From: JAFAHD01 sp963772515
GTDB taxonomy: Bacteria > Vulcanimicrobiota > Vulcanimicrobiia > Eremiobacterales > Eremiobacteraceae
Length of the DNA: 64,000 bases
Assembly: GCA_963772515.1 (NCBI GenBank)
Contig: CAVYXC010000003.1
Span: forward strand, 124,001-188,000
Reading direction: 5' to 3'
Shown here: in pieces, positions 28,644-37,429 of the stretch
How the letters are laid out: each line of letters begins with the position of its first letter
Numbering within the stretch: the stretch's first letter is position 1
Made by a program: the position numbers and the translations under genes
The notes under the pieces: model-generated
What the model was told of the DNA's origin: nothing
Database searches by the model: none
What the model saw: only the letters and a program-made list of their open reading frames with translations

Positions 28644-30230
28644 ATGGACCCCGAAGACCCCAGCACGCCCTCTTCGGACGCGGCGGCCGGCGAGCTGCGC
28701 GCCGCCATCGCGGCTGCGCTTGCCGCCGGCGATTGGCCTTGGCCGTCCTCGCTGCGCAGCGAGGACGCGTTCATCGACGGACTGTGCGAGCTGGCAGCGG
28801 CATTCGAACGCGCGGGCGTCGGAGAGCTGGCGCTGGCAGCCGCCGTTGCAGACGAACATGCCGAGCGCAGCGCGATCGCGCGCGTGCTCCTCCACGCGCG
28901 TCGCGTCACGCGCGGCAGCCTGCCGGTGCGCGCAAGCGACCCTACCCGTCTCGCACCTCGCGCGCTCGAAGCGCGAACGCTTGCTGAGGCGTTTGCGCTC
29001 GTGGCACGCGAGGGCATCGTCGATATCGTGATGCATCGCCGCATCGTCGGCGCGATCGCTGCCCCGCCGCCGGGCGTGCGCCTGCATCCCCAACGGATCG
29101 CCGCTCTCGCCAAGCGCTTGGCGTCGATCACGTTCTCGGACGATGCGCTCGTGCCGGACAGATTCGCCGGTTGGTCTGCCGCTCTCGGGACGGATGTCGG
29201 CGAGTCAGCCGCAGAACCCGACGTCCACGTGCGCGTTGGCCAGCCCGCATCGTCCGCGCTGGCGGCATGGTTTGAGTCGCTCGATGCCGGCCCCGATGTC
29301 TGGGCGTGGCCGCCGCCGGAAGAGCCGCGCCCGCTCGTCGCGCCGGCGATGACGTTTTCGGCGTCGCGGCTCAACGGTTTCGTGAAATGCCCGCGCCGTT
29401 GGTTCTTCGATTACTTGTGCGACGCGGTGGACGACGAGGGCTCGGCGGCAGCGACCTACGGCAAAGTGTTCCACGAGGCGCTCGAAGCGCTGCATCGCGC
29501 GATCCGGCTGCCCGCTGAGTTCTCCGGCAACGCGATCCTCGAACGCCTGCACTTCGAACTGGATCTCGCGTTTGCGCGCAACGAAGCGCACTTCGCGTCG
29601 CGCCTGGAGCTCGAGGTGAGCCGCTTGCGCGCGCGTGCCGTCGCGGCGCATTACGCGCGCTGGCTGCGCGCGGAAGCGCACGATCATCCGATGCAAGTCG
29701 AGGCGGTCGAGTCGTTGCAGCGCTGGACGATGGGCGGCCACGAGTTCGTCGGCTTCGTCGACCGCATCGACCGCCCCGCGGGCGGCGGTCCGATCACGAT
29801 CTACGATTACAAGACGGGGCGCATCGAAGAAGACCCGCGCGAATACGTCGCGGCGATGCGCCGCGGCGAAGAAGCTCAATTGGCGCTGTACTACACCGTG
29901 CGGCGCATGCGGGGCGACGACGTGGGCAGGCTCGCGCTGATCTCGCTGCGGGATCCGCGCGATCCCGTCTGGGTGCTCGCGCTCGACATGACCGACGACG
30001 CCGGCGTGGCGGTCGTGGAACGCAGCGAACGCAGCGGCGTGGTGCGCGGCTCGTGCACGCCCCAGGACATCGAAGCAGCCATCGAAACGCTGCTCGCGCG
30101 GGCGGATATGTTGACCGGCGGCGGTCTCGAGCATTTCGATGTCGGCGAGGATCCGCCGTGCTCGTACTGCGCGTACGCGCGCGCGTGCCGCGAACGGCCG
30201 GACGAAGGCGAGCGCGTCTTTGCGCGCTGA
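28644..30230 (+). CDS. PD-(D/E)XK nuclease, AddB/RecB-like, with Fe-S cluster
   Basis: A 528-residue protein. The C-terminal half (from MTFSASRLNGFVKCPRRWFF) is a RecB-type nuclease: GKVFHEALEAL, GFVDRID, IYDYKTG (metal-binding Asp and Lys) and EEAQLALYYTV. Four cysteines suited to an iron-sulfur 'staple' are present: KCPRRW and the terminal PCSYCAYARAC. The first 230 residues are helical and unassigned. Its end overlaps the helicase gene. The pair resembles a compact AddAB/AdnAB end-processing enzyme in which nuclease and helicase are separate chains. Confidence 0.85.
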   Translation: MDPEDPSTPSSDAAAGELRAAIAAALAAGDWPWPSSLRSEDAFIDGLCELAAAFERAGVGELALAAAVADEHAERSAIARVLLHARRVTRGSLPVRASDPTRLAPRALEARTLAEAFALVAREGIVDIVMHRRIVGAIAAPPPGVRLHPQRIAALAKRLASITFSDDALVPDRFAGWSAALGTDVGESAAEPDVHVRVGQPASSALAAWFESLDAGPDVWAWPPPEEPRPLVAPAMTFSASRLNGFVKCPRRWFFDYLCDAVDDEGSAAATYGKVFHEALEALHRAIRLPAEFSGNAILERLHFELDLAFARNEAHFASRLELEVSRLRARAVAAHYARWLRAEAHDHPMQVEAVESLQRWTMGGHEFVGFVDRIDRPAGGGPITIYDYKTGRIEEDPREYVAAMRRGEEAQLALYYTVRRMRGDDVGRLALISLRDPRDPVWVLALDMTDDAGVAVVERSERSGVVRGSCTPQDIEAAIETLLARADMLTGGGLEHFDVGEDPPCSYCAYARACRERPDEGERVFAR

Positions 30231-32358
30231 GGCCGATAGCTCGCTCGCACCCGCCCTGGGCAAAGTGGTGGACGCGCCGGAAGGCATCACTCTCGTGACC
30301 GGTCCACCGGGATCCGGCAAGACGACCGGGCTGGCGGCGCGCGCGCTGCGGCACGCCCAGGTCGCGCCCGCGCTGGTGATCTGCGCGAACGCCTCGGGCG
30401 TGCGCGCCTTTCGCGCTGCGCTGGAACGCTTTGGCCAGGGCCACGCGGTCCACGTCGGCACGGCTCCAGAGCATTGTCTGCGCTGGCTGCGCTCGCACCA
30501 TGCACTAGCGGGCGTGCATCCCGACGTGAGCGCCGGCGGCGAGCACGCCGCGTGGGAGATCGTGAACGAGGCCGCCGCTGGTCTGCTCGATATGAGCTGG
30601 CCCGAGCTGCAGATCGCCGACCTCGATCTCAACCTGCCGTTCTTGAGCCGTCCGGAGAAGTTTCTCGAGGAAGCGGGCAATCTGTTCCGCCAGCTGCGCG
30701 GCGCGCGCATCGCGCCCGACGAGTTCGACCGCGGCAACGCGGCTGGGTTGACCGCCTTTTACGGCGATGAAGTCGAAGCGGCGCTCGCCAAGTGCGCCGA
30801 TCCGGCGCTGAACAGCCGCGTCAGCCGGCGCGGGCGCGAGGCGCTGCGCGCCAACGCGGCGGTGCTCCAGCAGCAAAAGCGCGCCGAACGGGGCTTGGCG
30901 GTGCTGCTCGGGCGCTTGTACCGCGAATACGTGCGCGCAGCGCGCAGCGCGGCCGCGTTGTCGGACGAGGACATCCTCGACGAATGCATCCGCTGGCTGA
31001 GCGCCGATTCCGCATCGGCGCGCGCGGTCGCGGCGTCATACTCGGCTATCCTGGTGGATGATGCGCAAGACGCGCACGCGGCGCTAAGCGATCTGCTGAT
31101 CGTACTAGCGGCGGCGGGCATGGCGGATATCACGCTCGCCGGCTGGCCCGACGGCGCGATCGACGGCCTCGAGGGCCGGCGCTCGGCGCTCGGGGCGCTG
31201 CAGCCCGGCGAGCACATCGAGCTGGCGCCGCTCGTGCCGTCGCCGCCGGCCGCGCTGGCCCGGTACGCGAGCGAAGGTGAAGAGGTGCGCGAGGTGGCGC
31301 GCTCGATCGCGGATCTGCTCGCACAAGGGGCGCAGGTCCGGGATATCGCGGTGCTCACGCGCAGCGCAGATGCCGCCGCGATCTATGCACGGCAGCTCGC
31401 GCGCGCGGACCTGCCGATGGATGCGCCGCTCGAGCGATTCGCGCGACCGCGCGAGATCGGCGACTGGCTAGCCCTCGCAGCCGTCGTCGATGATCCGTAC
31501 GACCACGAGCACCTGTTGCGCGTGTTGGCATCGCCGTTGCTCGGCCTCGGCGACGCCAGCGTCTACGCGCTGTGCGAAGACCCAGAGGCGGTCACCCAAC
31601 TCGCGCTCGACGTCGGTGTCGGCGACGAGCGCAAGCGCCCCGGCGGCGGCCGGCGACGAACCGCGTTGGGGCGCAACGTGCTCGAGGGGACGGTCGACGA
31701 ACGCCTGCCTGAGGACGTGCGCGAACGCGTCGTGCGCTTTCGCGCGAGATTGGCGCAATGGCGCGAGCGCTATGCGGAGCTCTCGCCGGCCGGCGCACTG
31801 GCGCGCTTGGCGAAGTCGGCCGGGTTCGAGCGCCATTGGCGTTCGGCTGATCAATCCACGCGGCCGCGCCTCACACATGACATGCTGCGCGTCATCGAAG
31901 CATTCGCGGGAGCACACGCCGGCGGCGAACGCTCGTTGGGCGGCCTGGTGCGCGCGTTCGAAGACGGCGCCGTGCCCGTGCGACCGGCGCTGCGCAGCGC
32001 CGAGGCGATCGCGTGCGACACGATCTCCGGCGCGAAAGGCGAGCGCTGGCCGCACGTCTTCGTCACCGGGCTGGCGCACGAGCGCTTCCCGCGCATCTAC
32101 GTGTCACACGCGATGGCGTTTTCGCGCACCTATGGCCTGATCGTGCGCGAGAATGTGGCACCAGGCGCGGCACAAACCGCGAAGTTCGCCTGGTACTACG
32201 CGCGGTTCGAGGCGAAAGCGATGTATTTGGCGCAAGAGCGCCGCGCGCTGGCATACGGCCTGTCTCGCGGTTGGCGCACCGCGTCGGCGTCAGGCTTTGG
32301 CGCGCCGCCGCGCTGGGCAAAGGACTACGACTTGCTCGCCGCGCTGACTGCTCCCTGA
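30220..32358 (+). CDS. SF1 UvrD/AddA-like helicase
   Basis: A 712-residue ATPase from TTG 30220, which overlaps the nuclease stop by 11 bases (the frame is open to 30139). Walker A is VTGPPGSGKTTGLAARAL, Walker B is AILVDDAQD, motif IV DIAVLTRSADAAAI and motif V ISGAKGERWPHVFVTGLAHERFP. The usual QTR/Gln box before Walker A and the VAxTRA motif VI are weak. Together with the upstream Fe-S nuclease it probably forms a double-strand-break resection complex. It is shorter than AddA (about 1200 residues) and has no nuclease domain of its own. Confidence 0.82.
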   Translation: MRAEADSSLAPALGKVVDAPEGITLVTGPPGSGKTTGLAARALRHAQVAPALVICANASGVRAFRAALERFGQGHAVHVGTAPEHCLRWLRSHHALAGVHPDVSAGGEHAAWEIVNEAAAGLLDMSWPELQIADLDLNLPFLSRPEKFLEEAGNLFRQLRGARIAPDEFDRGNAAGLTAFYGDEVEAALAKCADPALNSRVSRRGREALRANAAVLQQQKRAERGLAVLLGRLYREYVRAARSAAALSDEDILDECIRWLSADSASARAVAASYSAILVDDAQDAHAALSDLLIVLAAAGMADITLAGWPDGAIDGLEGRRSALGALQPGEHIELAPLVPSPPAALARYASEGEEVREVARSIADLLAQGAQVRDIAVLTRSADAAAIYARQLARADLPMDAPLERFARPREIGDWLALAAVVDDPYDHEHLLRVLASPLLGLGDASVYALCEDPEAVTQLALDVGVGDERKRPGGGRRRTALGRNVLEGTVDERLPEDVRERVVRFRARLAQWRERYAELSPAGALARLAKSAGFERHWRSADQSTRPRLTHDMLRVIEAFAGAHAGGERSLGGLVRAFEDGAVPVRPALRSAEAIACDTISGAKGERWPHVFVTGLAHERFPRIYVSHAMAFSRTYGLIVRENVAPGAAQTAKFAWYYARFEAKAMYLAQERRALAYGLSRGWRTASASGFGAPPRWAKDYDLLAALTAP

Positions 32359-33491
32359 TCTTTCGGAGCTTTCGGTGGGGGCTTTTCGGGTTTGAGCGGC
32401 GTTTTGGGCAACATCGTCGAGTCGAAGGGCACGAATGTCACGATGATGACGCGGATCAGCCCTGCGACCGGCACCGCGATGAGCAATCCGCGCAAGCCCA
32501 TGAGTTCGCCGCCGATCAGCAACGCGAAGAGGACGAAGATCGGGCGCAACCCGACCGTATCGCCGACGATGAGCGGCGACAGCACGTGTCCGCTGATTTG
32601 GTTGATCGCGAGGAAGCCGATGGCGACGAAGAGCGCGTTCTGCCAGCCGTTGGTCAGCAGCGCGACGCCGACCCCGGGGATCGCGCCGGCCAGGGCACCC
32701 AGATACGGGACTAATTCGAAGATGCCGGCGAACAGGCCGATCGCGAGCGCGTAGCGCACGTGCAGCGCGAGCAGCAGCAGCGAGACGAGCACGCCGACCG
32801 CGCCGGCCACGAGCAACTGGCCGCGGATGTAACCCGCCAGCACCGTGTTGACCTGATGCGCCAGCTCCTCGAGCTTCGGCCGAGCGACCGCGGGCATGAG
32901 TCCGCGCAGGGCGCCGAGCAGCCAATCCGCGTCCATGACGGCGTACGCAGACACGATCGGTACGAGCACGATGAGCACGAGGCTCGATGCCGTCGACACG
33001 ATGACGCTCAACGCGCCCGAGCTGATCGCCAAACCGTTCTTGGCGACGGTGTCGGAGATCTGCGCGGGTACCGTGCCGAGATAGTTCTTGATCGCATCCG
33101 GCAGATGCGCGGCCAACGGTCCGTTGATGCTCAGGCCGGATTGGATCTGCCGCGTGAGCTGCGGCACGTCCGAGCTGTACTGGCGCAACTCGCCGACGAT
33201 AAGCGGCAACGCGATCCACAACAGGGCGAGGATCAAGATCGCGATCCCCGCGTAGACGATCAATACCGCGGCCCACATCGGCACGCGCTTGCGCAGCGTG
33301 CGGATCGTCGGAGCGACGAGGTACGAGAAGAATACCGAGCCGATGATGATCGTCGTGACCGTGTGGATGCGTTCGAAGAAGTGCATCAGCACGTAGGCCG
33401 CTAGCGCGAGCGCAAGGACCAGCGCGGTGACGGTCAGGGCATACGTGGCACGAGCGCTGCGGACTCTGGAGCGCTCGAGGTCGTCGCTCAT
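32325..33491 (-). CDS. AI-2E family transporter (membrane protein)
   Basis: A 388-residue membrane protein with about eight helices. The family pattern is visible in IIGSVFFSYLVAPTIRTLRKR, the long cytoplasmic-facing middle, and the C-terminal helices with GIFELVPYLGALAGAIPGVG and HVLSPLIVGDTVGLRPIFVL. The C-terminus is a Pro/Lys-rich tail. Members export small molecules or act as ion antiporters; the quorum-signal role of the name should not be assumed. ATG 33491 overlaps the stop of the molybdenum hydroxylase gene by ATGA, so they are cotranscribed. The frame upstream to 33770 is antisense-like. Confidence 0.9.
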   Translation of the reverse strand: MSDDLERSRVRSARATYALTVTALVLALALAAYVLMHFFERIHTVTTIIIGSVFFSYLVAPTIRTLRKRVPMWAAVLIVYAGIAILILALLWIALPLIVGELRQYSSDVPQLTRQIQSGLSINGPLAAHLPDAIKNYLGTVPAQISDTVAKNGLAISSGALSVIVSTASSLVLIVLVPIVSAYAVMDADWLLGALRGLMPAVARPKLEELAHQVNTVLAGYIRGQLLVAGAVGVLVSLLLLALHVRYALAIGLFAGIFELVPYLGALAGAIPGVGVALLTNGWQNALFVAIGFLAINQISGHVLSPLIVGDTVGLRPIFVLFALLIGGELMGLRGLLIAVPVAGLIRVIIVTFVPFDSTMLPKTPLKPEKPPPKAPKDQGAVSAASKS

Positions 33492-35758
33492 CGGCCGTGT
33501 GCCGCGCGCCAGACGCGTTCGGGCGTCATCGGCGTCTCGTGCGGCGCCGCGCCGACGGCTGCGCGGATCGCGCCCGCGATGGCCGCAGGCGGCGTGGTGA
33601 TCGGCGGTTCGCCCACGCCTTTGAGGCCATATGGGCCTGCGCCGGGTGAGGACTCGATCAGGATCGTCGCGATCTCGGGCGCATCGACGGCGGTCGGCAT
33701 CAAGTAATCCTTGAGATCGGGCCTGACGTGGCCGCGCTCGTCGAACTGCAGCGCCTCGGTGAGCGCCCAACCGACGCCCATCACCGCGCCGCCCTCGATC
33801 TGGCCGATCGCACCGGTCGGATTGACCGCATAGCCGACGTCTTGTGCCGTGGCGATCTTGCGGACGGTGACGGCGCCGGTGTCAGGATCGACGTCGACGT
33901 GCGCCGCCGACGCGGTATATGACGGCGCAAGCCAGCTCGCGAACCCGTGCGTTTCGGTCAAGCTCTCGTCGAACTCGGGGTCGTCTATTTCCGCCGCCTC
34001 GCCCTCGCCGCTGACCGCCCCGCCGGCTTTGCGCGCAAGCTCGGCCAGCGCCACGGCGTGGTCGGGCGAGCCGCGCACAAGCGCGCGTCCATCGCGCAGT
34101 TCGATATCGTCGGCGCGCGCTTCAAGCGCATCCTCCGCCAAGGTCAGGAGTTTGGCGTGCACGTCCTTGGCCGCCGCCGCGACGGCCGTGCCGGCGCTGA
34201 ACGTCGAGGCGCTGCCGCCGACGCCCGCATCGTACGTGTCGGTCGCCGTGTCCGACAAAACGACGGTGATGCGTGCCGGATCGACGCCCAGCACCTCCGC
34301 GGCCATCATCGGCAGCGCGGTCGATGATGCGCCGGTGCCGACTTCTGGATTGCCCGATGCGAGCAGGATCGAGCCGTCGGCGCGGACCTCGAGGCGCGCT
34401 TTGGATTCGCCGCACGCCGAGAACCACCACGTGCAGCCGATGCCGCGTCCCTCACCCGGCCGCGCGGGCGTTCCCCAGCCGATCGCGTCCGCCGCCGCGC
34501 GCAGCGCCTCTTTGACCCGCACGCCGCTTAACGTTTGACCGCTCGGGCTTTGGTCGCCGTCCTCCCACGCATTGTGCAGCCTGAACTCGAGCGCATCGAT
34601 GCCCAGGATCGCCGCAAGCTCGTCGAGGTGCAGCTCCTTCGCGTAATTGGCCTGCGGGCCGCCGGGGGCGCGCACCGGACCCGCGACGTGCTTGTTGGTG
34701 TAGACGAGCGTCGCCTCGAGATCGAGGTTCGGGATCCGGTAGGGCGCGGACGCCAACATGGTCGAGATCTGACTCGTGCCGGTACCGTAGCCGATGTACG
34801 CGCCCGTGTCGTATACGAACTCCGCGCGCATCGCCACGAGCGTTCCGTCGGCGGTCGCCGCGCTTTTGAACGACGCATAGCCTCCGTGGCGGGGAAACGC
34901 GTGCAAGCCGTCCTCGTGGCGCGTCCACGCCATGCGAACGGGGCGGTCGCACTGCAGCGCCAACGCCGCGGCGTACCACTCCGCGGCCATGATGATCTTG
35001 CCGCCGAACGCGCCGCCGACGAACTGGTTGATGAAGCGGACCCGCTCCCGCTCCAAGCCGAAGAACGTGGCGAGCTCGTCGCGGTTTTCGTATGGCGACT
35101 GCGATCCGCACCATACCGTCAGACCGCCGTCAGGCTCGCGCCGGGCGGCCGCGGCTCGCGGCTCGATATACCCTGGCAAGCCGGGTGAGAAACAGAATTC
35201 GGACGCGTGCACGACCACGTCAGGCCGCGCGAACGCCGTCTCGACATCGCCGCGACGGATGCGATTGTGACCGCAGACGTTGCCGCGCAACACTCGCGTC
35301 GGCAGCTTCGTATACTGTTTCCAATCAGGATGGACAAGGGGCGCCGAGGCTTCAAGCGCGCGACGAGCGTCGAGGACCGGTTCGAGGATCTCGTACTCGA
35401 CTTCGATTGCGTCCGCCGCCGCACGCGCCTGTGCCACAGTGTCCGCCGCCACCGCGGCGACTGGCTCACCCGCGTAGCGCGCGTAAGGCCGCGGGAATAG
35501 GTGCTGATCCTTGATGCCGAAGTCAAGCGGCTGCGCCGGCGTGTTGCCCGCATGCGCGATCGCGCGCACGCCCGGCAACGAGACTGCGCGCGTCACGTCG
35601 ACGCGCACGACTCGAGCAAACGCATGCGGACTGCGTTTGACGACGCCTTCGAGTGCACCGTCGAGGGCGACGTCTGCGGTGTAATGCGTCTGCCCGAGCA
35701 CCTTGGCCGCAGCGTCAAGACGCGGCCGCTGCTTGCCGACGACGCGCAGCGCGCTCAT
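33488..35758 (-). CDS. molybdenum hydroxylase large subunit (xanthine dehydrogenase/CoxL family)
   Basis: A 756-residue molybdopterin-binding subunit of a three-part hydroxylase. It starts with the a/b hammerhead domain (GKQRPRLDAAAKVLGQTHYT), carries FVGGAFGGK for the cofactor, and ends with GPYGLKGVGEPP, whose Glu is the catalytic base. The substrate loop reads GPVRAPGGPQANYAKE. It lacks the CSFR motif of form I CO dehydrogenases and the GAGR of form II, so it is likely a nicotinate-, xanthine- or aldehyde-type enzyme; the substrate is unknown. ATGA overlaps at both ends tie it into an operon with the FeS and FAD subunits. Confidence 0.9.
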   Translation of the reverse strand: MSALRVVGKQRPRLDAAAKVLGQTHYTADVALDGALEGVVKRSPHAFARVVRVDVTRAVSLPGVRAIAHAGNTPAQPLDFGIKDQHLFPRPYARYAGEPVAAVAADTVAQARAAADAIEVEYEILEPVLDARRALEASAPLVHPDWKQYTKLPTRVLRGNVCGHNRIRRGDVETAFARPDVVVHASEFCFSPGLPGYIEPRAAAARREPDGGLTVWCGSQSPYENRDELATFFGLERERVRFINQFVGGAFGGKIIMAAEWYAAALALQCDRPVRMAWTRHEDGLHAFPRHGGYASFKSAATADGTLVAMRAEFVYDTGAYIGYGTGTSQISTMLASAPYRIPNLDLEATLVYTNKHVAGPVRAPGGPQANYAKELHLDELAAILGIDALEFRLHNAWEDGDQSPSGQTLSGVRVKEALRAAADAIGWGTPARPGEGRGIGCTWWFSACGESKARLEVRADGSILLASGNPEVGTGASSTALPMMAAEVLGVDPARITVVLSDTATDTYDAGVGGSASTFSAGTAVAAAAKDVHAKLLTLAEDALEARADDIELRDGRALVRGSPDHAVALAELARKAGGAVSGEGEAAEIDDPEFDESLTETHGFASWLAPSYTASAAHVDVDPDTGAVTVRKIATAQDVGYAVNPTGAIGQIEGGAVMGVGWALTEALQFDERGHVRPDLKDYLMPTAVDAPEIATILIESSPGAGPYGLKGVGEPPITTPPAAIAGAIRAAVGAAPHETPMTPERVWRAAHGR

Positions 35759-36279
35759 GCCCGGCCCCGGATCGGAGCGTGCTTTCCGGGTGCTTCGCCG
35801 GCGCGGCCCTGTTCGCGCAGCAGGCGTGCGGCCTCGTGCACGGCGGCGATGATCGTCTGATACCCGGTGCAGCGGCAGATGTTGCCGGCGAGCGCTGCGC
35901 GGGCCTGTTCGTCGCTAGGCTGCGGGTTTTCGGCGAGCAGCGATGCCGCCGATAGGATCATGCCGGGCGTGCAGTAGCCGCACTGCAGTCCGAAGCGTTC
36001 GATGAACGCGCTCTGCACCGGGTGCAGCATGCCCGCGTCGTCTGCGAGCCCTTCGATCGTCGTCACGTCGCGCCGGTCCGCGTCGACAGCCGGAAACAGG
36101 CACGCGTTGACCGGCTGCCCATCGAGGAGGACGGTGCATGCGCCGCAGTAACCGGTGCCGCAGCCTTCCTTGGTACCGGTGAGCCCGAGGTGATCGCGCA
36201 AGACGGCGAGCAGGGTCTGCAGCGGCTCGACCACGACCTCGCGCGCCGTGCCGTTGACGAACAGCGTGACCGGCTGCAT
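35755..36279 (-). CDS. molybdenum hydroxylase 2Fe-2S subunit (CoxS family)
   Basis: A 174-residue electron-transfer subunit with two 2Fe-2S clusters. Plant-ferredoxin-type ligands are seen in GCGTGYCGACTVLLDG (with a following Cys in VNACLF), and the second helical cluster in QCGYCTPGMI and NICRCTGYQ. Length and order match CoxS/XdhC-type small subunits. It overlaps the large-subunit gene by four bases and shares one base with the FAD-subunit stop. Confidence 0.95.
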   Translation of the reverse strand: MQPVTLFVNGTAREVVVEPLQTLLAVLRDHLGLTGTKEGCGTGYCGACTVLLDGQPVNACLFPAVDADRRDVTTIEGLADDAGMLHPVQSAFIERFGLQCGYCTPGMILSAASLLAENPQPSDEQARAALAGNICRCTGYQTIIAAVHEAARLLREQGRAGEAPGKHAPIRGRA

Positions 36280-37145
36280 CAGCGCACGGCCGCGTCGTGC
36301 ATGCCGAACGCCTCATGCAGTGCGCGCTCGACCAGGACGTGGACGAGCTGACGCCGATACTCCGCGCTTGCGTGCGCGTCGCCGGCCGGCGCAGCGTCCT
36401 GATCTGCTGCCAGTCGCGATGCGTCGCTCGCGGCAGCCCCGCTTGGGGACTTGCCGCGCAGCCACGATTCTGCGTTCGCCGCCCGCACCGGCGAGGGTGC
36501 GGCGCCGCCGAGCGCGATGCGGGCGGCGCGCACCGTGCTGCCGTCGAGCTCTACCGCGACGGCGGCGCTGACGATAGCCATTTCGAACGCACGTCGCGTC
36601 TGCATCTTCAGGTAGGCGACCCGTGCGGCCGACGTCGGCACCTCGATCGCGGTCAACAAACTGCGCGGATCGCTTTCGGCGCGCACGAAATCGACCGCGA
36701 GAACACTCGTAGGACCGGACGCGATATCGGCGATCAGACAGCGCGCATCGCACGCGAGCAGCGCCGTCGAGATGTCTGCTGCGGGATGGCCCGAGCACAG
36801 ATTGCCGCCGATCGTCGCCACCGTGCGCAGCTGTCGCGCGCCGAGACTTGACGCCGCGCGCGCGACCAGCGGCGCGTGTGCGCGGATCAGCTCGTGCATG
36901 CTCGCCTCGCGCGCCGTGACCAGCGCGCCGATGGTCAGCGTCGCGCCGTCGAAGCTGATCTCGCGCAGCGCGGGAATGCGTTTGACGTTGACGATCGCCG
37001 TCGCGTCCGCGATCGCCCTCGAATCGGAGCGGGTGCGCACCGCAAGCCCGAGCAGGCTGCCGCCGGCGAGCACGTGCGCATGCGGCGCAAAGCGATCGAG
37101 CAGCACGAGCGCCTCATCGACGAAGTTAGGTTCGAAGTACTGCAC
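36279..37145 (-). CDS. molybdenum hydroxylase FAD-binding subunit (CoxM family)
   Basis: A 288-residue FAD subunit, first gene of the operon. The FAD-binding pattern is visible as HVLAGGSLLGLAVRT and TIGGNLCSGHPAADISTALLA. The C-terminal domain has ARIALGGAAPSPVRA, typical of this family. It starts divergently from the cobalamin riboswitch-led B12 operon, with about 80 bases to the riboswitch. No metal-cofactor genes are adjacent. Confidence 0.93.
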   Translation of the reverse strand: MQYFEPNFVDEALVLLDRFAPHAHVLAGGSLLGLAVRTRSDSRAIADATAIVNVKRIPALREISFDGATLTIGALVTAREASMHELIRAHAPLVARAASSLGARQLRTVATIGGNLCSGHPAADISTALLACDARCLIADIASGPTSVLAVDFVRAESDPRSLLTAIEVPTSAARVAYLKMQTRRAFEMAIVSAAVAVELDGSTVRAARIALGGAAPSPVRAANAESWLRGKSPSGAAASDASRLAADQDAAPAGDAHASAEYRRQLVHVLVERALHEAFGMHDAAVR

Positions 37146-37221
37146 GGCGCGCCGCCCTTTCTCCGCATGCCTCGCGACCGCCTACGAAAGGAAGGCGCGC
37201 AGGGCCGCGGAAGACGTCGCG

Positions 37222-37370
37222 CACATGTCCTCGGGGCGACAGGGAAGCCGGTGCGAATCCGGCACGGTCGCGCCACTGTAACCGGGGAGCCGCCGGCAAC
37301 CGCCACCGCAAGGGAAGGCGCCGGCACCAAGGCGATGATCCGGAAGTCAGGAGACCTGCCCCGAGGCGAC
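37222..37370 (+). promoter_or_regulatory. cobalamin (adenosylcobalamin) riboswitch
   Basis: The B12-box and conserved helices are present: a closing stem P1 CCTCGGGG (37229-37236) with CCCCGAGG (37359-37366), GACAGGGAAGCCGGTGCGAATCC, the invariant GCCACTGTAA (37272-37281) and CCGGAAGTCAGGAGACCTGCC (37340-37360). It lies directly upstream of btuC and would lower B12 uptake when adenosylcobalamin is abundant. The downstream hairpin (37372-37393) is the likely expression platform. Confidence 0.93.
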
Positions 37371-37371
37371 T

Positions 37372-37393
37372 GCGCGATCGCGGACGATCGCGC
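37372..37393 (+). promoter_or_regulatory. GC-rich hairpin downstream of the cobalamin riboswitch
   Basis: Nine-base perfect stem GCGCGATCG with CGATCGCGC around a CGGA tetraloop, between the riboswitch and the btuC start at 37430. There is no U-tract after it, so a translational or RNA-switching role fits better than intrinsic termination. The btuC Shine-Dalgarno-like AAGGGGCAGGG is free of this stem but just downstream. Confidence 0.6.
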
Positions 37394-37429
37394 CGCTCCA
37401 CGTCTCCTTCGCTGAAAAGGGGCAGGGCA

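Noticed and set aside
33488..35758. Aerobic CO dehydrogenase large subunit
   Set aside because: Active-site loop differs from both CO dehydrogenase forms.
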